Part shown: one piece after another, positions 12,153 through 23,100 of the stretch
Numbering within the stretch: the first letter of the stretch is position 1
Layout of the letters: each line of letters begins with the position of its first letter
NCBI GenBank assembly: GCA_002633005.1
Contig: NMRA01000493.1
Location: 111,647-173,646, forward strand
Direction: 5' to 3'
DNA length: 62,000 nt
From: Phoronis australis
Taxonomy: Eukaryota; Phoronida; Phoronidae
Translations under genes and position numbers: made by a program
The notes under the pieces: generated by a model
Seen by the model: the letters and a program-made list of their open reading frames with translations, nothing else
Database searches by the model: none
What the model was told of the DNA's origin: nothing

Positions 12153-15100
12153 GTGATCATTTAGATCCAAAAATCCAACTTCAAGCCTTCTTCATTACAG
12201 GCTAACTTTTGGTCTTAGTGAGCCCAATTTTGGTCAAAATTAGCCCAATTTTAGTCTTAATTAGCCTAATTTTGATCTAACTTAAGACAGGTTTCATGAA
12301 ACGTGTGCCACAGGTCTCAAAAATGACACAAAAGTTTTTTCCATGACCAGAAATTAGGTCTAATTTATGTAAGGAACAATTTAGGAGCAATTTCATAACT
12401 ATAAATAGTCAAAAGTTAGTTTTTTTGTGATGGAATTCTAGTTTATTGACTTTTGTGCATCAAGGAAAACTGTTGGACATGTGCCACAGAGATCTCTGGT
12501 GGATATTGGCTGTCACAAGTTACCTGTTGTAGTTGTTTGACAAACAGTAACTACGTAGCATAAACCTGATGTAGGTCTAACCTCTTGTTGTTTTTTCAGC
12601 ACAAAAGGTCACGTCGGAATTGAAGGATCTCACAAAACAGGTTGGTTTGTGTTCGTTTGTTTCTGGATGAAGTTTTTCCATTGGGTCTTGCTTTTTCATC
12701 AGTTTTGTTGGTTTATATTTTGTTTCTGTTTGTACGCAACAGGTTGCATACCTTATCCTATAGACATGAAATTTACATACCATATGTGACCCAGCACGAC
12801 AAAATGAGTCTTAAGTCGGAAACTCTATTTCCTGACCAGACTGCAAACAGTCTCTTTCGGTGAAAATTAGGTAAAAAAATTTTTATGGCAGATTATGATT
12901 ATTTATTCATTTTACTTCACAAAACATTGCTTTAAAACAAGCAAACTTCATTTTAAATCTTATTTATTTCATTTTGAAAAACATCACCTTCTCCACGACT
13001 GGATAGCTTGTGAAATTTTCATAAAAATTTGCCGGTTTTTGTGACCTCATTGCTCAGTCACCCGATGACCCAATTCACTCATAAACACATCAACAGAAAG
13101 GTCAAACTCTGCTCATTATGCTTGTAGTAAGCTCTTTGAGTTTTTCGTCCAATCATTAGTCATAATTTCGCTTTTTGCATTCGGGATAAATTCAACAGAA
13201 GTGCCACTCATCAGTCTTTTTGCTTGCAACGACCTTTTAACCTAATACATCGCTGACCTTATTCGCTAGAACTAGTTAAGTGGGCGTGGAACTGTGGGGT
13301 CGCGAGGTCACGGCATGTTTACAAGACAGTAAGATGGCTGATCGCCGTATAGCTGATATCTCAGTGATTAACTCATGCCTCTGACTGCCGTATCAAGATC
13401 AGCGAGAATTAACTGAACTCAGAGCACATTTGTGGATGGAGACAAGGAGGAATTTCGTGACAGCGACGAGTCGTCTGACGGCAGCAACTCGTCACCAGAT
13501 GCGTTTCATGATCGACCCATCGTGAATACGGTCATGTTGGATTGGAACAAGCAGAACGTGAAGAAAACAGTCCGTATTAGCTTAATCGCAGAACAATGTC
13601 TTTTACCTGCAAAGCCAGTGGATCGGGGTGCATGCAGCTGAATATTACTGCAAGAGGGAACAATCTTCAATAGGGCTGAATCACTCCGTGAGAAGTCGAG
13701 GAAATCGTTGCTCTGCATTCAGTGTCAGTTGACTTGGATAGGGATGAGTGATTATTTTTTTCAAAATTATTAAAACTACCGTAAAATTTCGAATTATTGT
13801 GAACAAAAGTCAGCCACTAGTGTGTATTTTGTAATCTACTGACTTCATTTTATTAAACTTCTCCAAAATACACTTTAACTACCTGTTTTACTTGCGATAA
13901 CCCCTCCTGCCACAAGTGGACTGATCCTGTATACTTTAGCTTGGAAATTAATTGATCCAGTTGCAGCAACCCAATATGAATATCACTCGTTTTTGGCTGA
14001 AATTACATAATAAGGTCTATATTTTTTTCTAATTTTTGAATACATTTATTTGTTTATGTTGTTGTGTATACTAATAAGTCTAAATTGTAGCATTCAATTG
14101 CGGCTTGCTATTGACACTTTTCTCTGCTATTTTTCTTGACTTTTGTAAGCTCTACCCGACTAGTAAGAATTGGCAATAACTCGGTCATTTGCTAAGATAA
14201 GGACATGTTTCATACATTGAAATGGTCAAAAAATAACAATTACAAAAATGACAAATCCCGACTTAAGACTCATTTTGTGGTGCTGGGTCACATATGTATC
14301 TTGTCCATAGCTAGAAGCCTATTGTTTTTGGTTGAAATCGGATGTTAGAGGGCACTGTGTCAACCATTTCTCATGTTGCAGTCCCTGGAGAGATTTCTCA
14401 TCATGTGGATAGGCCTTATCGAGTATTATCTGGCATACTCCATCTGGTTTTTGCTACATCTTACTGTGGTCGAATTATTTGAGATTTTCTGATGACTGGT
14501 TTTTTATCGATTGATTTCTCATGCCGTATCATCAGCATCCCTTGATGAATAGATAGGTCTTGCCAGGGGTTATCTGCAGTGTGTCATGCATTTCTCATTT
14601 TGTCTTGCGGTTATTTGAGTTCTACTGATCTAATGACAAACAACATGTATCTTGGTAAAACCTCCAGTCCTATGGTTTTGGGGTGAAATTCAATGCAAGG
14701 AGGCGCAGTGATTGCCCTTTGTCAAATAATGTGTGTGGATAGATCTCATTAAGGGATGTCTGGAGTTTGTCATCCATTTCTCGCCACGCCTTACCATTTT
14801 TAAGTTATTGGAGATTTCCTTGATTTGGTGACTGCTCTTGTAATGACTGATTCCTCAATGCTCTTTGTTGGTTTATCATTTACTGTTAGTGAAAATGGTC
14901 CTTGATCCTCATACAACATCAACATCATCATGTTTCATTTGATTTTGTAAGGTAATCGCTCTCTGGTGTGCTTTCATTTGTGTTTTCTTTGTGTGTTTTC
15001 CCTTATGATGATAAACTTGTCTTTGCTCTTCAAACATACATCTTGGGAAAATCTATGCATGTTATGACTCCAGCTGTCACATAGGCTTGAAAAAGCCAGT

Positions 15101-15379
15101 AGACGCTGATGAAATGTTACCCTTTCATGTCAAGTAAGTTCAGTAATGACTCATAATTTTCTGCATGTTACACATCTTGGAATTTTTGCAGAAACATAAA
15201 TGTGCTCATCTGTCTTCCAGGTTAGCCCGTCAGATGTTTCCAGCCTTGCAGCTGTCCGCTCAGCAATGGGTGTTGCTACTCAGGACCAGACGGTTGACGC
15301 TGCAGCAGAGATCAACAAACAACTGCAGGAAATAATCAAGGGACATCAGGAGTCATCAGAGGAAACAATGGACTCTTAA
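8816..15379 (+). CDS. brd7: BRD7/BRD9-family bromodomain protein, C-terminal four exons (5' end outside window)
   Basis: Exons 8816-8978, 10820-10981, 12600-12640 and 15221-15379 (stop TAA 15377-15379) join in frame to give 174 residues. Phases 1, 1 and 0 are satisfied by the GT-AG sites AUCG|gtgagt, gtag|ACTTC, CTGG|gtgagt, tcag|CACAA, ACAG|gttggt and ccag|GTTAGC. The peptide matches the C-terminal part of BRD7 as I know it: a charged coiled-coil segment, then a block with AEQTKCIQQKLDN (human ..AEIFQKKLDE..), QRLSQKP (human ERLSTRP), QKVTSELKDLTKQVSPSDV (human EQVTNNLKELAQQVTPGDI) and VRSAMGV (human VRKAMGI). BRD7 and BRD9 are subunits of PBAF and ncBAF SWI/SNF complexes and act in the nucleus. 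The bromodomain must be encoded upstream; I did not find it in 1-8815. The tail after the conserved AMG motif is Gln/Glu-rich and lineage-specific. BRD7 versus a pre-duplication BRD7/9 ancestor cannot be decided from this part. Confidence 0.88.
12118..12152. repeat. TA-rich microsatellite
   Basis: An alternating TA tract interrupted by two G bases, in the intron between the second and third recognised BRD7/9 exons. Confidence 0.9.
12781..14296. mobile_element. 1.5 kb element with ~40-bp terminal inverted repeats
   Basis: The first 40 bases from 12781 (CATATGTGACCCAGCAC, then CACAAAATGAGTCTTAAGTCGG with one change) are the near-perfect reverse complement of 14258-14296. The element sits entirely inside the last BRD7/9 intron. 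One open frame (13432-13641, from an internal ATG at 13435) is acidic and serine-rich at its start (DSDESSDGSNSSPD), in the manner of transposase N-termini, but stops after about 70 codons. I could not assign it to a superfamily. It is probably a non-autonomous or decayed copy. Confidence 0.7.
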
Positions 15380-16554
15380 TTGATGTAATTCTGGATGGAT
15401 TGGTGGAGATCCAGTAGCTGCAAAAAGTCATGTTATAGAGACATTGTTAGTGTCTAGCAAAGATAGTATTGTAATTTTTTCTCGTTTCTGTTGTCTTCTA
15501 CTTCTTTTCATATTTTGAGCTATTTTGTAAACTCAGTTAAGTCCCTTTCATTTGTCTAAATGGACACTAATCCAGTTTTGACCCTGTTAAAACAGAATAA
15601 TTAAAAACGACTTTCCCATCCAGTTCAGTCTGTAACAATGTGATGCTCTGTAACCCACACCAACCTTCAAAAGTTTGGAGCAAAATTTAGAACTCCTTTC
15701 TAAGTCTGCTTAACAGGCAAGCTTCAGTCGAGTTACACAGCAACTCCAGGGAAAGATCACCCACCATGAACTATGATATCCAGAGAGTGTTTTGAGTAGA
15801 ATCCTGTTTTTGTCACTCAAGTGAAAGGCCAGTAATGCATTAACAGGTGACAGAACGAAGGTTGGTTGAAATTAACAAAACAGGGTTTAGTGTCCTTTTA
15901 AAGGTTAAAAAACGATGGAGTTTTATCCTCTCGCTGTATGTTCTCAACTTTGTTTTAGTTTGTCATGAGCTATAGACCTTTTGTAGATTTCTGTTTCACT
16001 TGTGTTGAGTTCATGTTGCTAACCATGCTACTGCACAACAGCTGTTCAACTATAGGATTGTAATACTTCTGCTCTGGTTCTCCATCTGCAAAGCTGTAGA
16101 CCTTATGCAAGGTTATGCAACAAGGTGATGACTGTTGTTTCACTAGTCTGTGGTCTATTGTTGATGAGAATAAGCTGTTTGTAAAATATTAATGTGGTTT
16201 GTGAAAAATGAAACATGTTTCCAAGAAAAGAATTGTCTTGAGTAAGATAAAGTCCTTGAGAAAGTTGTAATGGAAAGTATGCACTGTTTACTGCTCTGTT
16301 CACTTGTTGTCTGATCAGAAAGTAGACAGTAGCACAGTAATGAATTGGGTCAGGACAGTGATCATTACATATTACATACAGTTGTCACACTCCAGCCCTC
16401 TGACTACACCATCACAGTCACGTTGCCATAACTACCTTTTGAGATTAGAGGGACACCTTAGGAGGCTGTTGATGTATTTAAAACCTTCCAACTCAACAAA
16501 TATTTCGGCAATAAGTCTGTCAGTGTCATTGCCACTTTATCCAGGTACAAGAAG
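15380..16554 (+). other. Probable 3' UTR and downstream region of the BRD7/9 gene
   Basis: AT-rich sequence following the TAA at 15377, with no open frame resembling a gene. No canonical AATAAA was identified, so the 3' end of the transcript cannot be placed. Confidence 0.5.
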
Positions 16555-16665
16555 TGGTAACCCTGGCAACCGAAGCATTAGCAAACCCTGGTGGTAACCC
16601 TGGCAACCAAAGCATTAGCAAACCCTGGTGGTAACCCTGGCAACCGAAGCATTAGCAAACCCTGG
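16555..16665. repeat. 37-bp tandem repeat, three copies
   Basis: The unit starting TGGTAACCCTGGCAACC occurs at 16555, 16592 and 16629 with a constant 37-base period and a single A/G difference in the middle copy. Confidence 0.95.
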
Positions 16666-16809
16666 TGGATCCTCAGTGATTTGCTTAGTCCCAAGGTCAT
16701 GGAGGTCGATCTCCATATTATATGCAGTCAATACAGAAAGACTTAGTTCGCATGTCAGTGACTTAGGTCTTTCTTTTTCACAATGCCAGTAATACTTCAG
16801 ATGGCACTA

Positions 16810-17035
16810 CAATTGGTAGAATTAGTTGAATTAGTTGAATAGCCCAGGGTTGGATAGGTTGAGATGATTTGGGATTAGTTGGATTCAACTAAAATCAACT
16901 AATTCAACTATTCCCTCTAATCGCTGCGCCACCTGCAGGGGCAGTTTGGTAACAAACATGATGTCAGCAACAGGCTTGCATCAGTGTTGATGACGGGATA
17001 AGTTGGGATTAGTTGGGTTCAACTAAACATTCTGA
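16810..17035. repeat. GTTGAATTAGTTGAAT-rich segment with short internal inverted repeats
   Basis: Repeated motifs of the type TTAGTTGAATTAGTTGAATAG and GGATTAGTTGGATTCAAC are followed by their complements (TCAACTAATTCAACTA) between 16820 and 16915, and again as GGATTAGTTGGGTTCAAC at about 17000. This looks like a small foldback repeat. The limits are approximate. Confidence 0.55.
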
Positions 17036-17440
17036 CATGTATGCCAAAAAGCACTGACCAAATCATGGTGAACTTCGATGAACAAACCTTTCGTTTAGGT
17101 TAAGTAGGCATGAATAACATTGGCGGATTTAGGGGGGGCAGGGTTCTCAGATCCAATTTCAAGTGTTCGGAACACGCCGGCGCAATCGTAACGAAACGAT
17201 ATCCCAGGCGACCGGCAGTGGCGCTGCGCACTACGACTCCGTTTCCGTCGTCTGCTTCACTGTGCAATGAAGAAGATTACTTCATTTTTTAAAGAAAATG
17301 GAATCTGAGTGACCATGAAAAAACAGAAGCTGCTGGTAAGATGTGAATTTTGATCGAATCCTTAGTGAATCACTCAGAAACTAATAATTCTCTCTTTGTC
17401 AAACCTTAACTTAAGACGATTTCCAAAGCAATCGCGTCCT

Positions 17441-18320
17441 NNNNNNNNNNNNNNNNNNNNNNNNNNNNNNNNNNNNNNNNNNNNNNNNNNNNNNNNNNNN
17501 NNNNNNNNNNNNNNNNNNNNNNNNNNNNNNNNNNNNNNNNNNNNNNNNNNNNNNNNNNNNNNNNNNNNNNNNNNNNNNNNNNNNNNNNNNNNNNNNNNNN
17601 NNNNNNNNNNNNNNNNNNNNNNNNNNNNNNNNNNNNNNNNNNNNNNNNNNNNNNNNNNNNNNNNNNNNNNNNNNNNNNNNNNNNNNNNNNNNNNNNNNNN
17701 NNNNNNNNNNNNNNNNNNNNNNNNNNNNNNNNNNNNNNNNNNNNNNNNNNNNNNNNNNNNNNNNNNNNNNNNNNNNNNNNNNNNNNNNNNNNNNNNNNNN
17801 NNNNNNNNNNNNNNNNNNNNNNNNNNNNNNNNNNNNNNNNNNNNNNNNNNNNNNNNNNNNNNNNNNNNNNNNNNNNNNNNNNNNNNNNNNNNNNNNNNNN
17901 NNNNNNNNNNNNNNNNNNNNNNNNNNNNNNNNNNNNNNNNNNNNNNNNNNNNNNNNNNNNNNNNNNNNNNNNNNNNNNNNNNNNNNNNNNNNNNNNNNNN
18001 NNNNNNNNNNNNNNNNNNNNNNNNNNNNNNNNNNNNNNNNNNNNNNNNNNNNNNNNNNNNNNNNNNNNNNNNNNNNNNNNNNNNNNNNNNNNNNNNNNNN
18101 NNNNNNNNNNNNNNNNNNNNNNNNNNNNNNNNNNNNNNNNNNNNNNNNNNNNNNNNNNNNNNNNNNNNNNNNNNNNNNNNNNNNNNNNNNNNNNNNNNNN
18201 NNNNNNNNNNNNNNNNNNNNNNNNNNNNNNNNNNNNNNNNNNNNNNNNNNNNNNNNNNNNNNNNNNNNNNNNNNNNNNNNNNNNNNNNNNNNNNNNNNNN
18301 NNNNNNNNNNNNNNNNNNNN
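17441..18320. other. Assembly gap (880 Ns)
   Basis: A continuous run of 880 N bases. The apparent ~310-residue open frames across it are artefacts of translating Ns. Confidence 1.
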
Positions 18321-20055
18321 GGTGATTGTCGGGCCCGCCGGGGCAATTGGAGTTGTTCCCGTTTTCACGATCGACAGTCTTTGAAATTATTACACACTGA
18401 TGTGATCGTTACTGGTTGGATCTAACAGCTCATCATGACATGATGAGGGTAGGCTTAATACCAGACTTTGACTGGACTACTTGAAGGGTAATGCATTTCG
18501 AGTGCTGAACACAAATGCTGCTTTTAATCGCGACCAGCCGGCACATCGCGGACTGAGCATCTTTTGGATTTTTTATTCACCACCTTCAGGAACATCGGCC
18601 GTCACAAATTCACATGGTTCAAAAATTACAGTCCAAAAACATTGGGCATGCTCGAGAGTGTGGCAATATAGTAAAGAAATCCCATATTTCTGTATCTATG
18701 GTCACAACCTCCTGAATCCTGACTTCAATCACGCAGACTTGCATTTTTTGTCGAGCATGATTGCGTTGCAGTAGTAGAATCACCGTTTGCATTGTTCGGC
18801 TTCGCAGGATGCTCGCAACTCACTGCGTACAGGCAGGCCGCTGTCCCCGAGGCTACTATGTCGACCGCTGTGTGCAAAACCTCTAAACAAAACTAAGAGA
18901 TTAGTTGGCCCTAAAAACAAGATCGATCGGACAAGAAGGGGCATCTTTTCTGTCATCTTGAAAAACAGACACTTTGAAGATCATTTAAACTGAACTCGTT
19001 GCCTTCGCCCGTTAGCTGGCTACAAAAACGAAAATTGACGATATTTTTATACGATGTAAACAACAAGAACATCATAACCATTGATATCATAATACACATG
19101 ATGACTATGGTCATAATCACAACGACTCAAGAAAACGCTTCAGGGTTTACTGGTGTTGGCTTATACGGTAAGTTACAAAATTTGCGAATTCGAAAATTGT
19201 ACCACGAATATTTTAGTCTGTCATCATACTAGATTTGAGAACCGCAATTAGAGTAGATCAATTCTGTGAGAATAAAATGTCTATTTCCCGATTGCAGTTC
19301 TTTTTTAGCTAGCGAACAGGGATAAAGCTGGACGTCCACTCTGACCACCTGTTCTAAGCGCGATTCTCCACCAAATAAGAGGTTTTCAGTCACTTCCACT
19401 TTTTGTAGGTAAAATTGTCACTTTTAGTCAAATGCGCTTTATTTTCTTTAGCAATGCCTTCTGGTTATATACATATCTTCGTTGAAACATTCGGCTGAAT
19501 GACTTTGGCGAAAAGTTCCAACTCCAGTTTTTGGGTCGCCGTTAACTTTTTTACCTCGCGCAATAACCACAAACGTCACGCTATCGAGTTGGGCAAAAAT
19601 TAACAGTAACACTTGCAAAATGTATCGAGGAGATACCCGATGGAATTTGTAAGATTCGGTTTGTGTCCCTTGGACTGTTTAAATTCGCCAACAAACGTCA
19701 TTCGCGTAACTTTCCCAAAATGGCACCCGGACAGAGGAGCTCGAGCGAATCGCGATAGATTTTCTTGGACATGTAACATTTATATTGAATAGATTGCCTC
19801 CAGGGTCATGCTATGTGTGAATTAATACACGTTTCATTCGATAGTCTTCGCTGTGAGTAACTTTTTATGGGGTTGTAGGCCTCGCTAGAGTCGCCCTTGT
19901 ATGGCTACCTAATCTCATCCTGATATTTTTCATTAAAACGAAAAATAACTACTTTACAGATACATCTGTCCATATTTTTTTCCGTTTTCTAAATCTTTCC
20001 CAACCGTGTCTTTCCTGCCCCTCGCTGCCGTTGCCAGGTTTCAGAGGTGCAGAAC
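18321..20055. other. Intergenic stretch between the gap and the coactosin gene
   Basis: Short frames only. The sequence from about 19300 onward becomes richer in CpG-containing words (CTCGCGC, AACGTCACG, GAATCGCG), in keeping with approach to a promoter. No exon of a known family was recognised. Confidence 0.45.
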
Positions 20056-20069
20056 GAGTGATGTCACTC
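20056..20069. promoter_or_regulatory. CRE-like palindromic site upstream of coactosin
   Basis: GAGTGATGTCACTC has 6-base inverted arms around TG and contains TGATGTCA (20059-20066), one base from the TGACGTCA CREB/ATF consensus. It lies 126 bases before the start codon. Function is inferred from the motif alone. Confidence 0.35.
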
Positions 20070-20097
20070 CTCAGTTTAAAAGTTTATGACCTGACAC

Positions 20098-20103
20098 CAC
20101 GTG
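20098..20103. promoter_or_regulatory. E-box CACGTG upstream of coactosin
   Basis: A perfect CACGTG hexamer lies about 92 bases before the start codon, between the CRE-like and DR1 sites. A hexamer is expected by chance fairly often; the clustering is what makes it worth noting. Confidence 0.3.
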
Positions 20104-20112
20104 ATTAGTGCC

Positions 20113-20125
20113 TGACCTTTGACCT
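20113..20125 (-). promoter_or_regulatory. DR1 nuclear-receptor-type element upstream of coactosin
   Basis: TGACCTTTGACCT is the reverse complement of AGGTCAAAGGTCA, a perfect direct repeat of AGGTCA with one-base spacing, the classical HNF4/RXR/COUP-TF/PPAR half-site arrangement. It lies 70 bases before the ATG, in the probable promoter or 5' UTR. Confidence 0.5.
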
Positions 20126-20194
20126 TTGATTAACCGGTGGGGCGTATCGGCACTGAAATTTACTGGCTTAGAAATTTACAAATTTGCCGTCACA

Positions 20195-23100
20195 ATGAGT
20201 TTCGACAAAGACGCACTGATTGAGGCGTACGAAGCTGTTCGTTCTGACGGGGATGAGAGAAACTGGTATGTTGTTGGAGCAATGAATTGTTTAAACATTC
20301 AAGTAATTTCCTTCACAGAGCAGCAACTCCTATTCCGTCTGCTGGGTGAGTCAGAACTCAGTGGGTCGCCTACAGTATTTATGTTCCTTGTCTCGGCTCG
20401 CTAGTGCCGACACCAGAGTATGTACGGTGACTATTGTCGAACTCCCATGTTACCCCTTTGTGCCGATGTTGAGCTACCGTGAACTTGTCAAACTACTCCA
20501 ATGTCCTTTTCGATCGATAACACGGGTGACATGTCACAACCTGTTGCCGTTGGTATTTTCATTATCCCAGGATTTTCCTTCACACGTCTTTGTGACTTAT
20601 TTTTCAAACTGTTGTCGATTACTACAGCTTAGTATTTATATTTTAGTTTGTCCTGTATGTTAACTTTGTTCAGTCGTCGTGTAATTTTCGTATCCAATGC
20701 AGGTAACATAAGTGTACTCACATTCAGGACGTATATTGGACGTCATCTCGGAGACGCCGACCGACGTTCTCTTGACTGGAAGATTTATGATTTTCATTGC
20801 TGCGGTGCGTTCCTGTACCACTGTGATACCTCTAAATCTTGATTGTGTTATCTGCGTCTACGGCATGTGCAGAAGAGACCCTATTGTCTCTGTCGTTGAT
20901 AACATGGTCTCAAAGCATGACATTTGTAGACCTTATGGTGCCGGTAATAATAGATATTGTCGCGATCGTTATTAAGTTTTCGTTCAAATTTTTGAAACTG
21001 GTGAAACACGTTATATATCAGTTTGATAGCCAGTGCGGCACTGTTATGTTGTTCATTCTCTACTCAATGAGTCACATGAAAGTTTTTAGCCACTCTAGGG
21101 TAAATTTAATTATAAGAAACTCGGTTCAATTACGCTTCGTGTATTGATAACAAACACAAAAACTTGGGCGATGTATCAAAGCCGAGTTTCAGTATGTATA
21201 AACTCTAAGGTACAAAGAGTGGGGTTCCTCGCTTGTAACTCGACACAGCTTGTCCACCGACAACGAACTTGTCCCACACTGTTTGACTTGATGATTAGCA
21301 TCGTGTGCGCATAGAACACGCACACTGGTGTAATTAGATTTAACGTGGGTGGGGTGAAGCGACTAAGTCTACATTTTAAATATTCCTTGAGGAGTTGTGC
21401 TTTTCTCGTGTGACGATCGTGCTAATGGATTTATATCTATTACCTTATTCAAACACTGAATGCGTTTTGTGGCTCATGATATGCTAATCTAATAGCTGTT
21501 GCAGAGGAGATAATTTTTCGAACTTGTTGAACTTTGACCCCCATTTCGTTGAGACGAAGTTGATGGGTATTATCAGATTATACGGAACTTTTGTAACCCA
21601 GATTCATATCGACCTCGTATAATCATTACGCCCTGAAAACATATCAGTCGTGATCAATACACATTCGTACTAAGTATTGTTACTGGCTTGGTACAACAGT
21701 GCTTGTTTTAGCGCAAACTTATCACATACTTGTGGTTGTCTGGGTAGGCAGAAAATAATGAAGCCAATATATGTTTTTCATTCCATTTACAGTTGAAAAA
21801 ACGCCAGTGCATTTTCTCGTTGTTATGTGGATATGATGCCTGGTAATGTGTATATTGAGTGTTGATGTGAACTTATCACCCTTGTACCAAGGCTATCGCA
21901 GTACCCGGTAGCATTGTTGTTATATTTTCTGTTAAAACAAGCACTAACTGGCATGTCACAGTCAGTAGTTCCGTTTACGTTATGCTTATTCGTTATATCG
22001 ACATTTGTAAAAAAAAACCAGTGCCCCACATTTTTACACTGGTCACCGCTCAACCCAGACAACTTTAATGATGCCTATTCAGCTCGCCCTTTGTATTGAT
22101 GTAGATCTGAGTGGAAAGGTAATAGCTTACTGGGTTACAGCATGCATGGAGAGTAGTTTTAACTTGGTAATTTGAAATATTACAAAATGACTAAAAAGTT
22201 AATTTGTTTTTATCTTCACAAAAAGACACTTCCCAAAGAAACGATGGTTTTGAAAATGTTTCATACCGGTTTTCGCTATTTCATTTTTAATGCTCCTGTC
22301 TACTTGTTTTTTTCTTACCGGGAACGGGTTAACATCTTAACATTTTATTTTTAAACTTGAAGTACTGAAACAGTGGTAAATTTTGATCGCCAGCGAAACT
22401 TAGTTTAGTCACTTGTGAACCCATGCCTCAACTTTCCAGATTACAGCTACACTAAACATGTCACAGCAAACAAAACTGCACGTGTCATTAGTTCAAGTTT
22501 GATCTTTATTTAAAACTCAAATCATAAAAATATACGAAAGCGCTGATATGGTAATAACGAAACTCAACATTTGGAATTTCTGGACAATTTCAGTTGCACT
22601 GACAACAAACCTTATCAAGCTTTTTGTCAGCCATAAAAAATGAAGAGTGGGCACAAGTTAAGGACAACTGTTTCTTAGTCAAAAATGTGGCTAAACGAGA
22701 ATATTGAAAGAATAATCTATATGGTATAATATGGTATAATATTGTTAACTCTCATCAGCATTTGTAAATCCACCAAGGATATCAATACGTACGGTCGTTT
22801 ATCTTCAATTGTACCTAATGTCTGTAGTTTTTAGCTTATTAGTTCATCGATTTTTAAAAATGGAAAACCATTCGTGGTCGTTTTTTTCCAGCCGTGGTGT
22901 TTGTTTTTAACGAAAATTTTTGGTTCATGCATTTTGAAAATTAGCCATTTTGTACAGGCAGAGATGTTTACGACAGTTAATGGTCCGGTAATTACACTTA
23001 ATTGGGTCTTACTCGCACCGGACAATGCGATCATCGCAACTGTATCCGACTCCGGTGGTGCCGCGCTCTCTTCAATCTTGGTAAAAGCCGCTCAGAAGGA

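Noticed and set aside
17396-18368. Three ~310-codon open frames on both strands
   Set aside because: They are translations of the 880-N assembly gap.
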